Shown: positions 1 to 8,209 of the stretch, piece after piece
How positions within the stretch are numbered: position 1 is the first letter of the stretch
How the letters are laid out: every line of letters begins with the position of its first letter
DNA from: Gluconobacter cadivus
GTDB lineage: Bacteria > Pseudomonadota > Alphaproteobacteria > Acetobacterales > Acetobacteraceae
NCBI RefSeq assembly: GCF_015244745.1
Contig: NZ_JABCQI010000003.1
Coordinates: 186,001-250,000 of the forward strand
DNA length: 64,000 nt
Direction of reading: 5' to 3'
Made by a program: the position numbers and the translations under genes
Notes under the pieces: model-generated
Told to the model about the DNA's origin: nothing
The model's input: the letters and a program-made list of their open reading frames with translations, nothing else
Databases searched by the model: none

Positions 1-169
1 TTGGAGACGGGCAGCGGGACTGGAGAACCGCCGTTGCGCTGGGATGGCTGTCGAGCCGGGCCCTGAATGCGCGAACGGGTGCGCTGTCCGGGGCGAAAAT
101 GCCTTCCGGATCAGAGCAGCCGTTCATCAGTGCCGCCAGAAGAGCAGCACAGAGGAGCTTTGCAACAAC
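1..169 (-). CDS. Partial lipoprotein-like ORF, no start codon visible
   Basis: An open frame runs from about 169 down to the window edge without a stop. Its first residues look like a lipoprotein signal: KVVAKLLCAALLAALMNGC, with the lipobox cysteine codon at 116-118, followed by SDPEGIF. I see no ATG, GTG or TTG in frame upstream of the hydrophobic stretch. The frame begins inside the 3' end of the FYDLN-acid gene, which ends at 171 on the same strand. It may be a real exported lipoprotein with a non-standard or mis-sequenced start, a decayed gene, or chance. The C-terminal part lies outside the window. Confidence 0.3.
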
Positions 170-170
170 T

Positions 171-497
171 TTAGTTGTCGTCGCGGTCGTCCTTGTCGTT
201 CGGAACTTCGATGTCGTTGCTGAGATCGTCGTCATCGTCCAGATCGTCGTCCGGGGCGATCACATCGTCATCGTCCTCGTCATCGGCGACTTCCAGATCC
301 ACGTCGTCCTCATGCTCGTTGGCCTGAGGCTTCGGATCTTTTTCTTCCGGCAGCGGAACTTCGCTGCGCTTGAGACGGGAATCGTCCGGCTGGGTCGTGC
401 CGCATTTCGGGCACACCGCCGGGACGCGGTTCAGGTCATAGAAGCGGGCGTTGCATTCAACGCATGTCCGTTTCAGACCGAGTTCGGGTTTTGCCAT
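171..497 (-). CDS. FYDLN acid domain protein (TIGR02300 family)
   Basis: A 108-residue protein with an N-terminal zinc-ribbon-like part: CVEC near residue 12, the family signature FYDLNR directly after it, then CPKCG. The C-terminal half is extremely acidic (long Asp/Glu runs with few hydrophobics) and is probably disordered. The family is typical of Alphaproteobacteria and its function is unknown. It lies divergent from aroA with a gap of about 130 bases that should hold both promoters. The ATG at 497 opens the family's usual MAKPELG N-terminus. Confidence 0.9.
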   Translation of the reverse strand: MAKPELGLKRTCVECNARFYDLNRVPAVCPKCGTTQPDDSRLKRSEVPLPEEKDPKPQANEHEDDVDLEVADDEDDDDVIAPDDDLDDDDDLSNDIEVPNDKDDRDDN

Positions 498-631
498 TGT
501 GCGGGAACCTGCTGATGCCTCGAATAAGGAACGCGGCCATGCCAGCTTGTGCGCGTCCTGTCAAATCCCATCGCATGATTCCTGCCAGTTTTTCGGCGCA
601 TGACTGCACCTTCAAGATACGATTGACAGGT

Positions 632-1987
632 ATGGGGCACCCCAGCAAAACATCTTCTATGCAAGTCTCGCGCCCCCTGACCGTCTCCGCGTCCCTTAAG
701 GGACTTTCCGGCCGCACCCGTGTTCCGGGTGACAAATCCATCAGCCACCGTTCGCTGATGCTCGCTGCCCTCGCCTCCGGTCGCACCCGTGTCACCGGCC
801 TGCTCGAAGGTGAGGACGTACTGCGGACCGCCGATGCCATGCGCGCACTTGGCGCGACCATCACGCGAGAGGGCACGGAATGGACCATTGAAGGCCGTGG
901 CGTAGGCGCTCTGACCGAGCCTGCGGACGTTCTGGATATGGGCAATTCCGGCACTGCGGCCCGCTTGCTGGCGGGGATTTTGTCGTCCCATGCGTTCAAC
1001 AGCGTCATGACGGGCGATGCCTCGCTGCGGTCTCGGCCCATGCGCCGCGTGACTGCGCCTCTGGCGGCCAATGGTGCCGAGTTCCTGACGCGTGAAGGCG
1101 GTCGTCTGCCGATGGCCGTTCGCGGGACGGGAGAGGCGAAACCGATCGAATACCGCCTTCCGGTTGCATCTGCCCAGGTCAAGTCCGCCATTCTGCTGGC
1201 GGGTCTGAACGCGCATGGCACCACAGTTGTGGAAGAGCCCGTCGCCACGCGCGATCATACGGAAAACATGCTTCGGCATTTCGGGGTTGAGGTGGATGTT
1301 TCGCGTCTTGATGCGGGTGGACGCCGAATCGCCCTGACGGGGCCGGTCGTCATGACTGCGCGGGATGTGACGGTTCCGGGAGATCCGTCTTCGGCGGCTT
1401 TCCCGATCGTCGCCGCCCTGCTGGTGCCGGGGTCTGATATCTGGATCGAGGGTGTGGGTCTCAACCCGCTGCGGACAGGGCTGTTCACAACGCTGATCGA
1501 AATGGGGGCGTCCCTCTCCATCGAAAACGAGCGTGTGGAAGGTGGGGAGCCGGTTGGCGATCTGCATGTCCGTCACAGCCAGCTCAAAGGCGTGGACGTT
1601 CCGCCCGAGCGTGCGCCGTCCATGATCGATGAATACCCGGTCCTTGCCGTGGCCTGCGCCTTTGCAGAGGGTCCGTCCCGCCTGCGTGGGCTGGAAGAGC
1701 TGCGCGTGAAGGAAAGCGATCGTCTGGCCTCTACTGTCGCCCTGCTCAATGTGAACGGCGCCGAGACAGAAGTGATCGGAGACGACCTTATCGTGAAGGG
1801 GGCTGATGCGCCTCTCGGTGGCGGCACAGTCCAGACCCACATGGATCATCGCCTTGCCATGAGTGCCGTCGTGCTTGGTCTTGCGTCTGCAAAGCCAGTA
1901 AACGTGGACGATACGGCCTTTATCGAAACCAGCTTCCCCGGCTTCGTGGAGTTGATGAACGCTCTCGGCGCAGGGCTGACGGCGTGA
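632..1987 (+). CDS. aroA: 3-phosphoshikimate 1-carboxyvinyltransferase (EPSP synthase)
   Basis: This is the sixth step of the shikimate pathway: it transfers enolpyruvyl from PEP to shikimate 3-phosphate in the cytoplasm. The 451-residue product has the N-terminal PGDKSISHRSLMLAALA substrate-binding motif, the mid-protein LDMGNSGTAARLL motif, and RVKESDRL plus DHRLAMS near the C-terminus. All are diagnostic of EPSP synthase. The frame is open further upstream. I chose ATG 632 because a weak AGG precedes it, but ATG 659 (MQVSRPLTVSA) is equally possible. The stop overlaps the cmk start by four bases (GTGA), so the two are translationally coupled. Confidence 0.96.
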   Translation: MGHPSKTSSMQVSRPLTVSASLKGLSGRTRVPGDKSISHRSLMLAALASGRTRVTGLLEGEDVLRTADAMRALGATITREGTEWTIEGRGVGALTEPADVLDMGNSGTAARLLAGILSSHAFNSVMTGDASLRSRPMRRVTAPLAANGAEFLTREGGRLPMAVRGTGEAKPIEYRLPVASAQVKSAILLAGLNAHGTTVVEEPVATRDHTENMLRHFGVEVDVSRLDAGGRRIALTGPVVMTARDVTVPGDPSSAAFPIVAALLVPGSDIWIEGVGLNPLRTGLFTTLIEMGASLSIENERVEGGEPVGDLHVRHSQLKGVDVPPERAPSMIDEYPVLAVACAFAEGPSRLRGLEELRVKESDRLASTVALLNVNGAETEVIGDDLIVKGADAPLGGGTVQTHMDHRLAMSAVVLGLASAKPVNVDDTAFIETSFPGFVELMNALGAGLTA

Positions 1988-2625
1988 CGGCTCGTCCGCT
2001 TGTCATCGCTGTCGACGGGCCTGCGGCGGCCGGTAAGGGGACGCTCGCCAAAGCTCTGGCCGCGAAACTGGGCTTGCCCTATCTCGATACCGGGCTGTTG
2101 TATCGTGCCGTTGCCCGCCGGATGGTGAATGCCGGACTGGACCCGGCTGGTGATGCTTCCGCTGAGGCGCAGGCTCTGCAACAGACCGATCTGGCGCGGA
2201 CGGACCTGCGTGTTCCCGAGATCGATCGTGGGGCGTCTCTGGTGGCGGCACAGCCTGCTGTTCGCGCTGCCCTCTTGGACCGTCAGCGCGTTTTTGCGTC
2301 CGAAACCGGTGCGGTCGTGGACGGGCGCGATATCGGGACCGTTGTTTTCCCCGACGCGGACGTGAAATTCTTCATCACGGCCTCTCCGCGTACCCGTGCC
2401 TTACGTCGACATCGTCAGGTGGCGGGCGAGACTCCGTTGGAAGGCTCTGCCCTTGAGGCGGCCGTGTCCGAACTCGTGGCGCGGGACGCACGTGATTCCT
2501 CGCGGGAAACGGCCCCACTGATACAGGCTGCGGATGCCGCTCTGATTGAAACGGACGGGCTTTCTGCCGCAGAGGTTCTTGATAAAGCCTGCGAAATCGT
2601 GGCCCTGCGTCACACGCGGCGCTGA
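1984..2625 (+). CDS. cmk: Cytidylate kinase
   Basis: Phosphorylates CMP and dCMP with ATP. The 213-residue product opens with a P-loop, VIAVDGPAAAGKGTLAKALA (Walker A GPAAAGKGT near residues 12-20), followed by LPYLDTGLLYRAVA. It also has the CMP kinase motif VVDGRDIGTVVFPDADVKFF and the lid-region sequence RALRRHRQ. The start is GTG at 1984, overlapping the aroA stop. The aroA-cmk-rpsA order is the common alphaproteobacterial arrangement, which supports the call. Confidence 0.96.
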   Translation: MTARPLVIAVDGPAAAGKGTLAKALAAKLGLPYLDTGLLYRAVARRMVNAGLDPAGDASAEAQALQQTDLARTDLRVPEIDRGASLVAAQPAVRAALLDRQRVFASETGAVVDGRDIGTVVFPDADVKFFITASPRTRALRRHRQVAGETPLEGSALEAAVSELVARDARDSSRETAPLIQAADAALIETDGLSAAEVLDKACEIVALRHTRR

Positions 2626-2661
2626 ACCGACGCGACAGCAGCAGAAAAACGGCTTTTTTTA

Positions 2662-2880
2662 TTGACACCACGCCCCCGTAGGGTGTTGGTGCAGCGTATC
2701 GCCCGCCTCGAAGGGGAGGGCGATGGTCTGTTCCCGCGTCTGGCGGGCAGGTCTAACAGCCAACAACCCGATCTGACCGTTTAGCGGCGGCGGGGAGACG
2801 TCCGGTCCATTACTGGGTCTGGCGCAGACGTGGACATCCGCTCCGGTCATGGAACGGGCGTCCGGGAATATCGTATCTAC
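2662..2880 (+). promoter_or_regulatory. rpsA promoter and structured 5' leader
   Basis: The 255-base gap between cmk and rpsA has no credible ORF. A TTGACA at 2662-2667 could be the -35 box of an rpsA promoter; no good -10 stands out. Downstream, 2698-2724 folds into a long hairpin: ATCGCCC pairs with GGGCGAT, then one mismatch, then four more pairs around a GAA loop. A second perfect five-pair hairpin lies at 2733-2747 (CCCGC/GCGGG). Ribosomal protein S1 is known to autoregulate its own translation in enterobacteria. That these hairpins serve that role here is inference. Confidence 0.4.
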
Positions 2881-4593
2881 ATGGCTTCAGCCACTCAGAA
2901 CACCTCGACCGATCGCGGTTTCGAGGATTTTGCAGCCCTTCTCGACGAGACCCTGGGTCGCGATACCGGCTTTGAAGGCTCGGTTGTCACGGGCCGTGTT
3001 GTCCGCCTGACCGATGAATTCGCCATCGTCGATGTCGGCCTCAAGAGCGAAGGCCGCGTTTCCCTTAAGGAATTCGGTCCGGCCGGCGTTGCTCCGGACG
3101 TGAAGCCGGGCGATGTTGTCGAGCTTTATGTCGAGCGTTACGAAGACCGTGACGGCTCCATCGTCCTGTCGCGCGAGAAGGCTCGTCGTGAAGAGGCATG
3201 GACCGCTCTAGAGCGTGCATTCGGCAACAACCAGCGCGTCAACGGCACGATCTACGGTCGCGTCAAGGGTGGCTTCACGGTTGATCTCGGTGGCGCCATG
3301 GCGTTCCTTCCGGGCAGCCAGGTCGATATCCGTCCGGTTCGTGACGTCGGGCCCCTGATGGGTCATCCGCAGCCGTTCCAGATCCTCAAGATGGACCGCG
3401 CTCGTGGCAACATCGTTGTCTCGCGTCGTGCCGTTCTTGAAGAGACCCGTGCGGAACAGCGCTCCGAGCTGATCCAGGGCCTGAAGGAAGGCATGATCCT
3501 CGACGGCGTCGTCAAGAACATCACCGACTACGGTGCGTTCGTTGACCTCGGCGGCGTTGACGGCCTCCTGCATGTCACGGACATCGCCTGGAAGCGTATC
3601 AACCACCCGTCCGAAGCGCTGCAGATCGGTCAGCCGGTTCGCGTGCAGGTCATCCGCTTCAACTCCGATACGCAGCGTATCTCCCTAGGCATGAAGCAGC
3701 TTGAAGCTGATCCCTGGGAAAACGTCGCCATCAAGTATCCGGCTGGAGCACGCTTCACGGGCCGCGTCACGAACATCACCGATTACGGTGCATTCGTGGA
3801 GCTGGAGCCGGGCGTCGAAGGTCTGGTGCACGTTTCCGAAATGTCCTGGACGAAGAAGAACGTCCATCCGGGCAAGATCGTCGCCACTTCGCAGGAAGTC
3901 GACGTCATGGTTCTGGACGTGGACAGCTCCAAGCGTCGCATCTCCCTCGGTCTCAAGCAGGTTCAGCGCAACCCTTGGGAACAGTTCGAGGAAGAGCACA
4001 AGGTCGGTTCGATCATCGAAGGCGAGATCCGCAACATCACCGAGTTCGGTCTGTTCGTTGGTCTTTCCGCAGACATCGACGGCATGGTTCACATGTCCGA
4101 TCTCTCTTGGGACGAAGCCGGCGAAGCAGCCATGGCGCACTACGAGAAGGGCCAGATCGTCAAGGCCAAGGTTCTCGATGTGGATCCCGAGAAAGAGCGT
4201 ATCTCCTTGGGCATCAAGCAGCTTCAGGAAGATCCGGCAGCTGACACCCTGTCCCGCGTTCAGAAGGGTGCTGTCGTGACCTGCGTCGTGACCGCTGTTC
4301 AGAGCAACGGGATCGAAGTGAAGGTTGATGACGTCCTGCAGGGCTTCATCCGTCGCGCTGAACTGGCCCGTGACAAGGCCGAGCAGCGTCCGGAGCGTTT
4401 CGCAGTCGGTGAAAAGGTTGACGCCAAGGTCGTCTCCGTTGACCGCGCGTCGCGCAAGCTGGCTCTGACGATCCGCGGCCGTGAGGTCGAGGAAGACAAG
4501 GCTGCCATCAACGAGTACGGGTCTTCTGACTCCGGCGCGTCCCTGGGTGATATCCTGGGTGCCGCCATCCGCCGTCGCAACACGGACGCCTGA
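2881..4593 (+). CDS. rpsA: 30S ribosomal protein S1
   Basis: The 570-residue product carries six S1 RNA-binding repeats, close to the usual S1 length of about 560. Repeats 3-6 show the classic pattern ITDYGAFVDLGG-V-DGLLHVTDI, ITDYGAFVELEPGVEGLVHVSEMSW, and ITEFGLFVGLSADIDGMVHMSDLSW, each ending in a KRISLGLKQ-like strand. S1 brings mRNA to the 30S subunit. Codon use is strongly biased (many GTC, CGT, AAG), as expected of a highly expressed gene. The frame is open to 2830, but ATG 2881 gives the conserved MASATQN start. Two terminators follow. Confidence 0.97.
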   Translation: MASATQNTSTDRGFEDFAALLDETLGRDTGFEGSVVTGRVVRLTDEFAIVDVGLKSEGRVSLKEFGPAGVAPDVKPGDVVELYVERYEDRDGSIVLSREKARREEAWTALERAFGNNQRVNGTIYGRVKGGFTVDLGGAMAFLPGSQVDIRPVRDVGPLMGHPQPFQILKMDRARGNIVVSRRAVLEETRAEQRSELIQGLKEGMILDGVVKNITDYGAFVDLGGVDGLLHVTDIAWKRINHPSEALQIGQPVRVQVIRFNSDTQRISLGMKQLEADPWENVAIKYPAGARFTGRVTNITDYGAFVELEPGVEGLVHVSEMSWTKKNVHPGKIVATSQEVDVMVLDVDSSKRRISLGLKQVQRNPWEQFEEEHKVGSIIEGEIRNITEFGLFVGLSADIDGMVHMSDLSWDEAGEAAMAHYEKGQIVKAKVLDVDPEKERISLGIKQLQEDPAADTLSRVQKGAVVTCVVTAVQSNGIEVKVDDVLQGFIRRAELARDKAEQRPERFAVGEKVDAKVVSVDRASRKLALTIRGREVEEDKAAINEYGSSDSGASLGDILGAAIRRRNTDA

Positions 4594-4608
4594 GCATCTG
4601 CACAGGCC

Positions 4609-4671
4609 ACCGAAAGAGGTTTTCCTCTTTCGGTCGGAGAATAAAGGGTCGCTTCGGCGGCCCTTTTTTTA
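4609..4671 (+). terminator. Double hairpin terminator after rpsA
   Basis: The first stem-loop at 4609-4634 pairs ACCGAAAGAGG with its complement around a short loop. The second, at 4646-4663, pairs GGGTCG with CGGCCC around CTTCGG and is followed directly by a T7 tract. The second is a standard intrinsic terminator and insulates rpsA from the glycosyltransferase unit. Confidence 0.88.
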
Positions 4672-4836
4672 TTAAAAATTCATTCTTTTGCGGTGGGCTT
4701 TTTCTTAAACGTGTCATCCGCTACACAAGAAGATGCGTTGAGAAAAAAATACCGTAAACGGAAGGCATGCTCTGCTGAAATCCGGACGGCTGGCCAATAT
4801 TGAATATGGGAGTGGGCGTCAGCGCCCAGGAGATTG

Positions 4837-7800
4837 ATGGCGGTCATTTACAACACGAACTATACCCACAATCCCAATTCCTATCTGACATTGGCCGTAC
4901 AGCGGGCGGCTCAGGCGCTTTTCGGCAAAGACAATGTCGCGGTTGCAGACAACATGAGCCTTGCGGGGATCGCCGCTTCAGGTGGACATGATGTCCTGAT
5001 CTGTCTGGACGCCCAGCGCATCAATCTTCCGCTGATCCGTCGGGTCCGTCCTGCTTTCAAAACCATGATCCTCTGGACGTTTGAAGATCCTTTCATGCGG
5101 GATTTCAATGTCGAGAATGCCGAGCTTTTTGACTTTGTCTTCACGAATGACCCGTCCTGCGCCGAATACTATCATGGCAAGGGACATTACCTTCCCCTGG
5201 CTGCCAGCCCGTCGATCCATGAACGGAGCGTGCTTCCCGCTGACGCTCTGGAATACGATATTTTCTTTGCGGGGACGATGTGGCCCAATCGCGTCCATAC
5301 CCTGCGCAAGGTCATTGCGGCGTTCCCCGATGCCCGGCTCAAGCTGGTCTGTCCGACCAACGAGTTCCTGCCGCCTCTGCCAGCCGATCTGGCGGCTCTC
5401 GCCATTCAGCGTCCTATCAGCCATGAGGCTTTCATAGATTTCGCGAATGTCAGCGCCGTTACTCTGACCATGTTCCGCGATTACGCGAGCCATGGCGAGG
5501 TCAGTCAGGCGACGGCGCCCGGCCCGCGTTTCTTCGAACTCGCTCTGGCGGGCGCGGCGCAGGTCGTGGAAGCTCCGGAAAGTATGGACGCCGCCCATTT
5601 CGAGACAGTGAATGGCATTGAACTGGCCCGGGATGCCAATCAGGTTGTGGCTGCCATCGCAAAGCTGCTCAAGCAGAAAGGCGCGCGTCGCAATGCTGCG
5701 CTGGCCGCGCAGAAGTCGGTTCTGTCGCAGCATCTTTACGAACATCGACTTGAGAAAATCCGCAGTATTACCGGAGCCGATTTTGGCCGTCGCACCCATG
5801 CGATTGCGCCGCTGCACCGGCGCAGGCGGCTGCGGGTGCTGATGTGCACACATTCCACAATTCATGAGCAAGCATGGGGCGGTGTGGAGGTCTATCAGCA
5901 GGGTCTTTGCACGCTGCTGGCGCGTGACGTAGAGTATTTCTACTGGTTGCGTCGCGGAAACTTCTGCCGCCTGACAACAGCCAATGGTCACGAACTGGAG
6001 CGTTTTGACGTCCCGGAAGTGGGCTGGCAGGACGCGATGTGTGATGCGCCCGAAGAAATGGCGTTTTCAAGCGTTCTCAGTCAGTACAACATTGATCTCG
6101 TCCATTTCCAGCATCTGGGCCACCATGCCCTGTCGCTGCCGATCATTGCCAAGGCAAATGGCACGGGCGTGATTTTCTCCGCCCATGATTTCTGGCTGCT
6201 CTCCGCACGGTATAACCTGCTCAACCATGAGTTGCGTTATGTCGAAGACGAGATTCGTTCCGTTCTCGCGGCTGACATTACCCTCAAGGCGTCAGAAAAT
6301 GTGGAACATGGTGGGGAGCAGACTCGCCGCGCCTTCGTGGCGAAGATGCTGCACTCGGTTGATGCCATCCTGTTCGGGACGGTTCATTCGCGTAATCTGA
6401 CGCATGAGATCTATCCGGTTCTCGATAGCAAGCGCAGCCTCGTGATGGGTATTCCGAGCCCGGACAATACGGTTCCGGTTCTGAGAAAAGCGTATCAACC
6501 TCTCGGGGAACGCCCTCTTGGCGTCGCGATTGTCGGAAATTTCCTGCGGACCAAGGGTGCAGATACGATCCTCAGTCTGATCGAGATTGCGCATCCGGAT
6601 CATTTCGTTTTTCATATTTTCGGATATCTGAGCCCGGAATATGAGGCGGTGCTGACGGCTGTCCCGCGTGCGAATGTCAAGATTTATGGCCGTTACGACA
6701 TGGGGGACATTGATGCGCTGAAAGTCGCGGATGTCGCACTGAACCTGTCGATCTGGCCCGAAACATATTGCATTTCCCTCTCCGAAGCATGGCAGAACGG
6801 GCTTATTCCCATCGTTACGGATGTCGGGGCTCTGGGAGACCGCGTCGAAGACGGTGTCAACGGTTTCAAGGTTCCCATCAGCCGTCCCAGCATGGTGCTT
6901 GAGCGTCTGGAGCTTCTGCGTTCTTCCGAGCCGCTGCGCCGTCAGATCATGCAGAACATTACGCCCGCGCTCTGGACCCATGCGCGTGACTATGCGGACG
7001 AGCTTCTCGCCCTTTATCACGATACGGCCCCGCGGCGTGAAATGGGCGTGTCCGAGCTACGTCTGGATGCCGGGCAGGTTCACCTGCTGCCGCATGCATC
7101 ATGGCGTCATCAGGCTCCGCCGCGTCATATTTTCGACCCCCCGACCGCCCGTGACCTGTCTGTGGAGCTGCCGGTCGCGATTTCGGACTGGTTCTCCGTG
7201 CAGGGTGCGGAGTGCTACATCGACGATATCTGCCATCATGTTTTCTCCGGTCTGGAGGAAGACGTTTTCCAGGGGGCGTCCGAGTTCCATATCCGGGGCT
7301 GGATGATCCTTCCCGGTGTGAGTTCTGCCGGACAGATGTTCACGGTTCTGATCGGCGAAGATCCGGATAGTCCGATGATTTTTCTGGAATGCCAACGCGA
7401 AATCAGGGGCGATATCGCGGAGCTTTTCGTCGATGCACCCCGGCGTGCCGGTTTCTCGGGGAAGGTCGCGTTGCGTGGCAAATGGTGTGAAGGGTGTTTC
7501 CGCGTCGGTCTGATCAATGTGATCAACGGTCAGGGTGCGTTCCAGTTGACTCCGATTCAGATCGAGGTTGAAGGCGGCCAGATCCGGGACATTGCCCGCA
7601 GTGTTCCGTCGAACGATCTTGTCCTGTCTGACTTCCATCGTGTTTCTCACAGCGATGGTCTGATGCGGAATGTCAAACTGTCCGGTGTCGGCAAACACCC
7701 GATGCATCCGTACACGGCGGGTGCTCTGGAGTATTTCATCGACGAGTTCAGTGGGCTGATCGGTGATCTCTCTCTTCCCTCCGATCCTGAATCTCCTCTG

Positions 7801-8184
7801 GTGGTCTGCGGATGGATATTCTTCCGTAATCTGTCCCGAGCCGGGCAGGTTTATGGCGGTCTGGTTTCGGAAAGTCGGGAGGAAATCATCTTCTTTGCGA
7901 TGGACCGGGTAGCCCGAACCGATGTCGGCAAGGTTCACCGGGACGCGCCTCTCTGCGTCGGGTTCAGAGGGGAGTTCCTGCCGCGCGAAGGCTATGCGCT
8001 TCCGCTCGACGGTGTCTATCGCTTCATTCTCGTGAACGTCGTGGGAGATGTGTACGGATCGAGAATGACGGATATCGTCGTGACATTTGCCGAGGGGGCT
8101 GTCCTGACGGTCGAACGGACGGACGTGCAACCCCATGACGTCGAGCGTGCCGAGCGTCTTCTCGCGACAAAGATCATTTCCTGA
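4837..8184 (+). CDS. Large bifunctional glycosyltransferase with C-terminal tandem domain repeat
   Basis: A 1115-residue cytoplasmic protein with three parts. Residues 1 to about 325 resemble CgeB/DUF3880-type glycosyltransferases (WTFEDPF, LPLAASPS, GPRFFELALAGA) and match the protein at 11249-12286. Residues about 329-735 are a GT4 enzyme: GGVEVYQQGL, HLGHHALSLP, VGNFLRTKGAD, and a donor-site motif ETYCISLSEAWQNGLIPIVTD. Residues about 784-1090 hold two copies of an unassigned domain. The start is ATG 4837 after AGGAGA at 4828-4833; a TTG at 4834 is in frame. It is the first gene of a three-gene unit, presumably building a surface glycan. Acceptor and sugar are unknown. Confidence 0.85.
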   Translation: MAVIYNTNYTHNPNSYLTLAVQRAAQALFGKDNVAVADNMSLAGIAASGGHDVLICLDAQRINLPLIRRVRPAFKTMILWTFEDPFMRDFNVENAELFDFVFTNDPSCAEYYHGKGHYLPLAASPSIHERSVLPADALEYDIFFAGTMWPNRVHTLRKVIAAFPDARLKLVCPTNEFLPPLPADLAALAIQRPISHEAFIDFANVSAVTLTMFRDYASHGEVSQATAPGPRFFELALAGAAQVVEAPESMDAAHFETVNGIELARDANQVVAAIAKLLKQKGARRNAALAAQKSVLSQHLYEHRLEKIRSITGADFGRRTHAIAPLHRRRRLRVLMCTHSTIHEQAWGGVEVYQQGLCTLLARDVEYFYWLRRGNFCRLTTANGHELERFDVPEVGWQDAMCDAPEEMAFSSVLSQYNIDLVHFQHLGHHALSLPIIAKANGTGVIFSAHDFWLLSARYNLLNHELRYVEDEIRSVLAADITLKASENVEHGGEQTRRAFVAKMLHSVDAILFGTVHSRNLTHEIYPVLDSKRSLVMGIPSPDNTVPVLRKAYQPLGERPLGVAIVGNFLRTKGADTILSLIEIAHPDHFVFHIFGYLSPEYEAVLTAVPRANVKIYGRYDMGDIDALKVADVALNLSIWPETYCISLSEAWQNGLIPIVTDVGALGDRVEDGVNGFKVPISRPSMVLERLELLRSSEPLRRQIMQNITPALWTHARDYADELLALYHDTAPRREMGVSELRLDAGQVHLLPHASWRHQAPPRHIFDPPTARDLSVELPVAISDWFSVQGAECYIDDICHHVFSGLEEDVFQGASEFHIRGWMILPGVSSAGQMFTVLIGEDPDSPMIFLECQREIRGDIAELFVDAPRRAGFSGKVALRGKWCEGCFRVGLINVINGQGAFQLTPIQIEVEGGQIRDIARSVPSNDLVLSDFHRVSHSDGLMRNVKLSGVGKHPMHPYTAGALEYFIDEFSGLIGDLSLPSDPESPLVVCGWIFFRNLSRAGQVYGGLVSESREEIIFFAMDRVARTDVGKVHRDAPLCVGFRGEFLPREGYALPLDGVYRFILVNVVGDVYGSRMTDIVVTFAEGAVLTVERTDVQPHDVERAERLLATKIIS
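7186..8107 (+). repeat. Tandem repeat of an unassigned beta-rich domain (protein level)
   Basis: Two segments of the 4837-8184 product align. The first has GWMILPGVSSAGQ at about residue 821, and the second GWIFFRNLSRAGQ at about residue 991, roughly 170 residues apart. Each continues with a hydrophobic strand, an R-x-DI or R-x-DV motif (EIRGDIAEL, VARTDVGKV), then DAPxxxGFxG and a closing F-x-V-xLINVI/ILVNVV strand. The pattern suggests a beta-sandwich, possibly a carbohydrate- or partner-binding module. That function is inferred from shape only. Confidence 0.6.
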
Positions 8185-8209
8185 CCTGCGAGCGGGAGGC
8201 TTGCCCCTG

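Noticed and set aside
473-1849. A 458-codon open frame antisense to aroA.
   Set aside because: The aroA frame carries all EPSP synthase motifs. The antisense frame is an Arg/His/Gln-rich shadow typical of GC-rich third positions.
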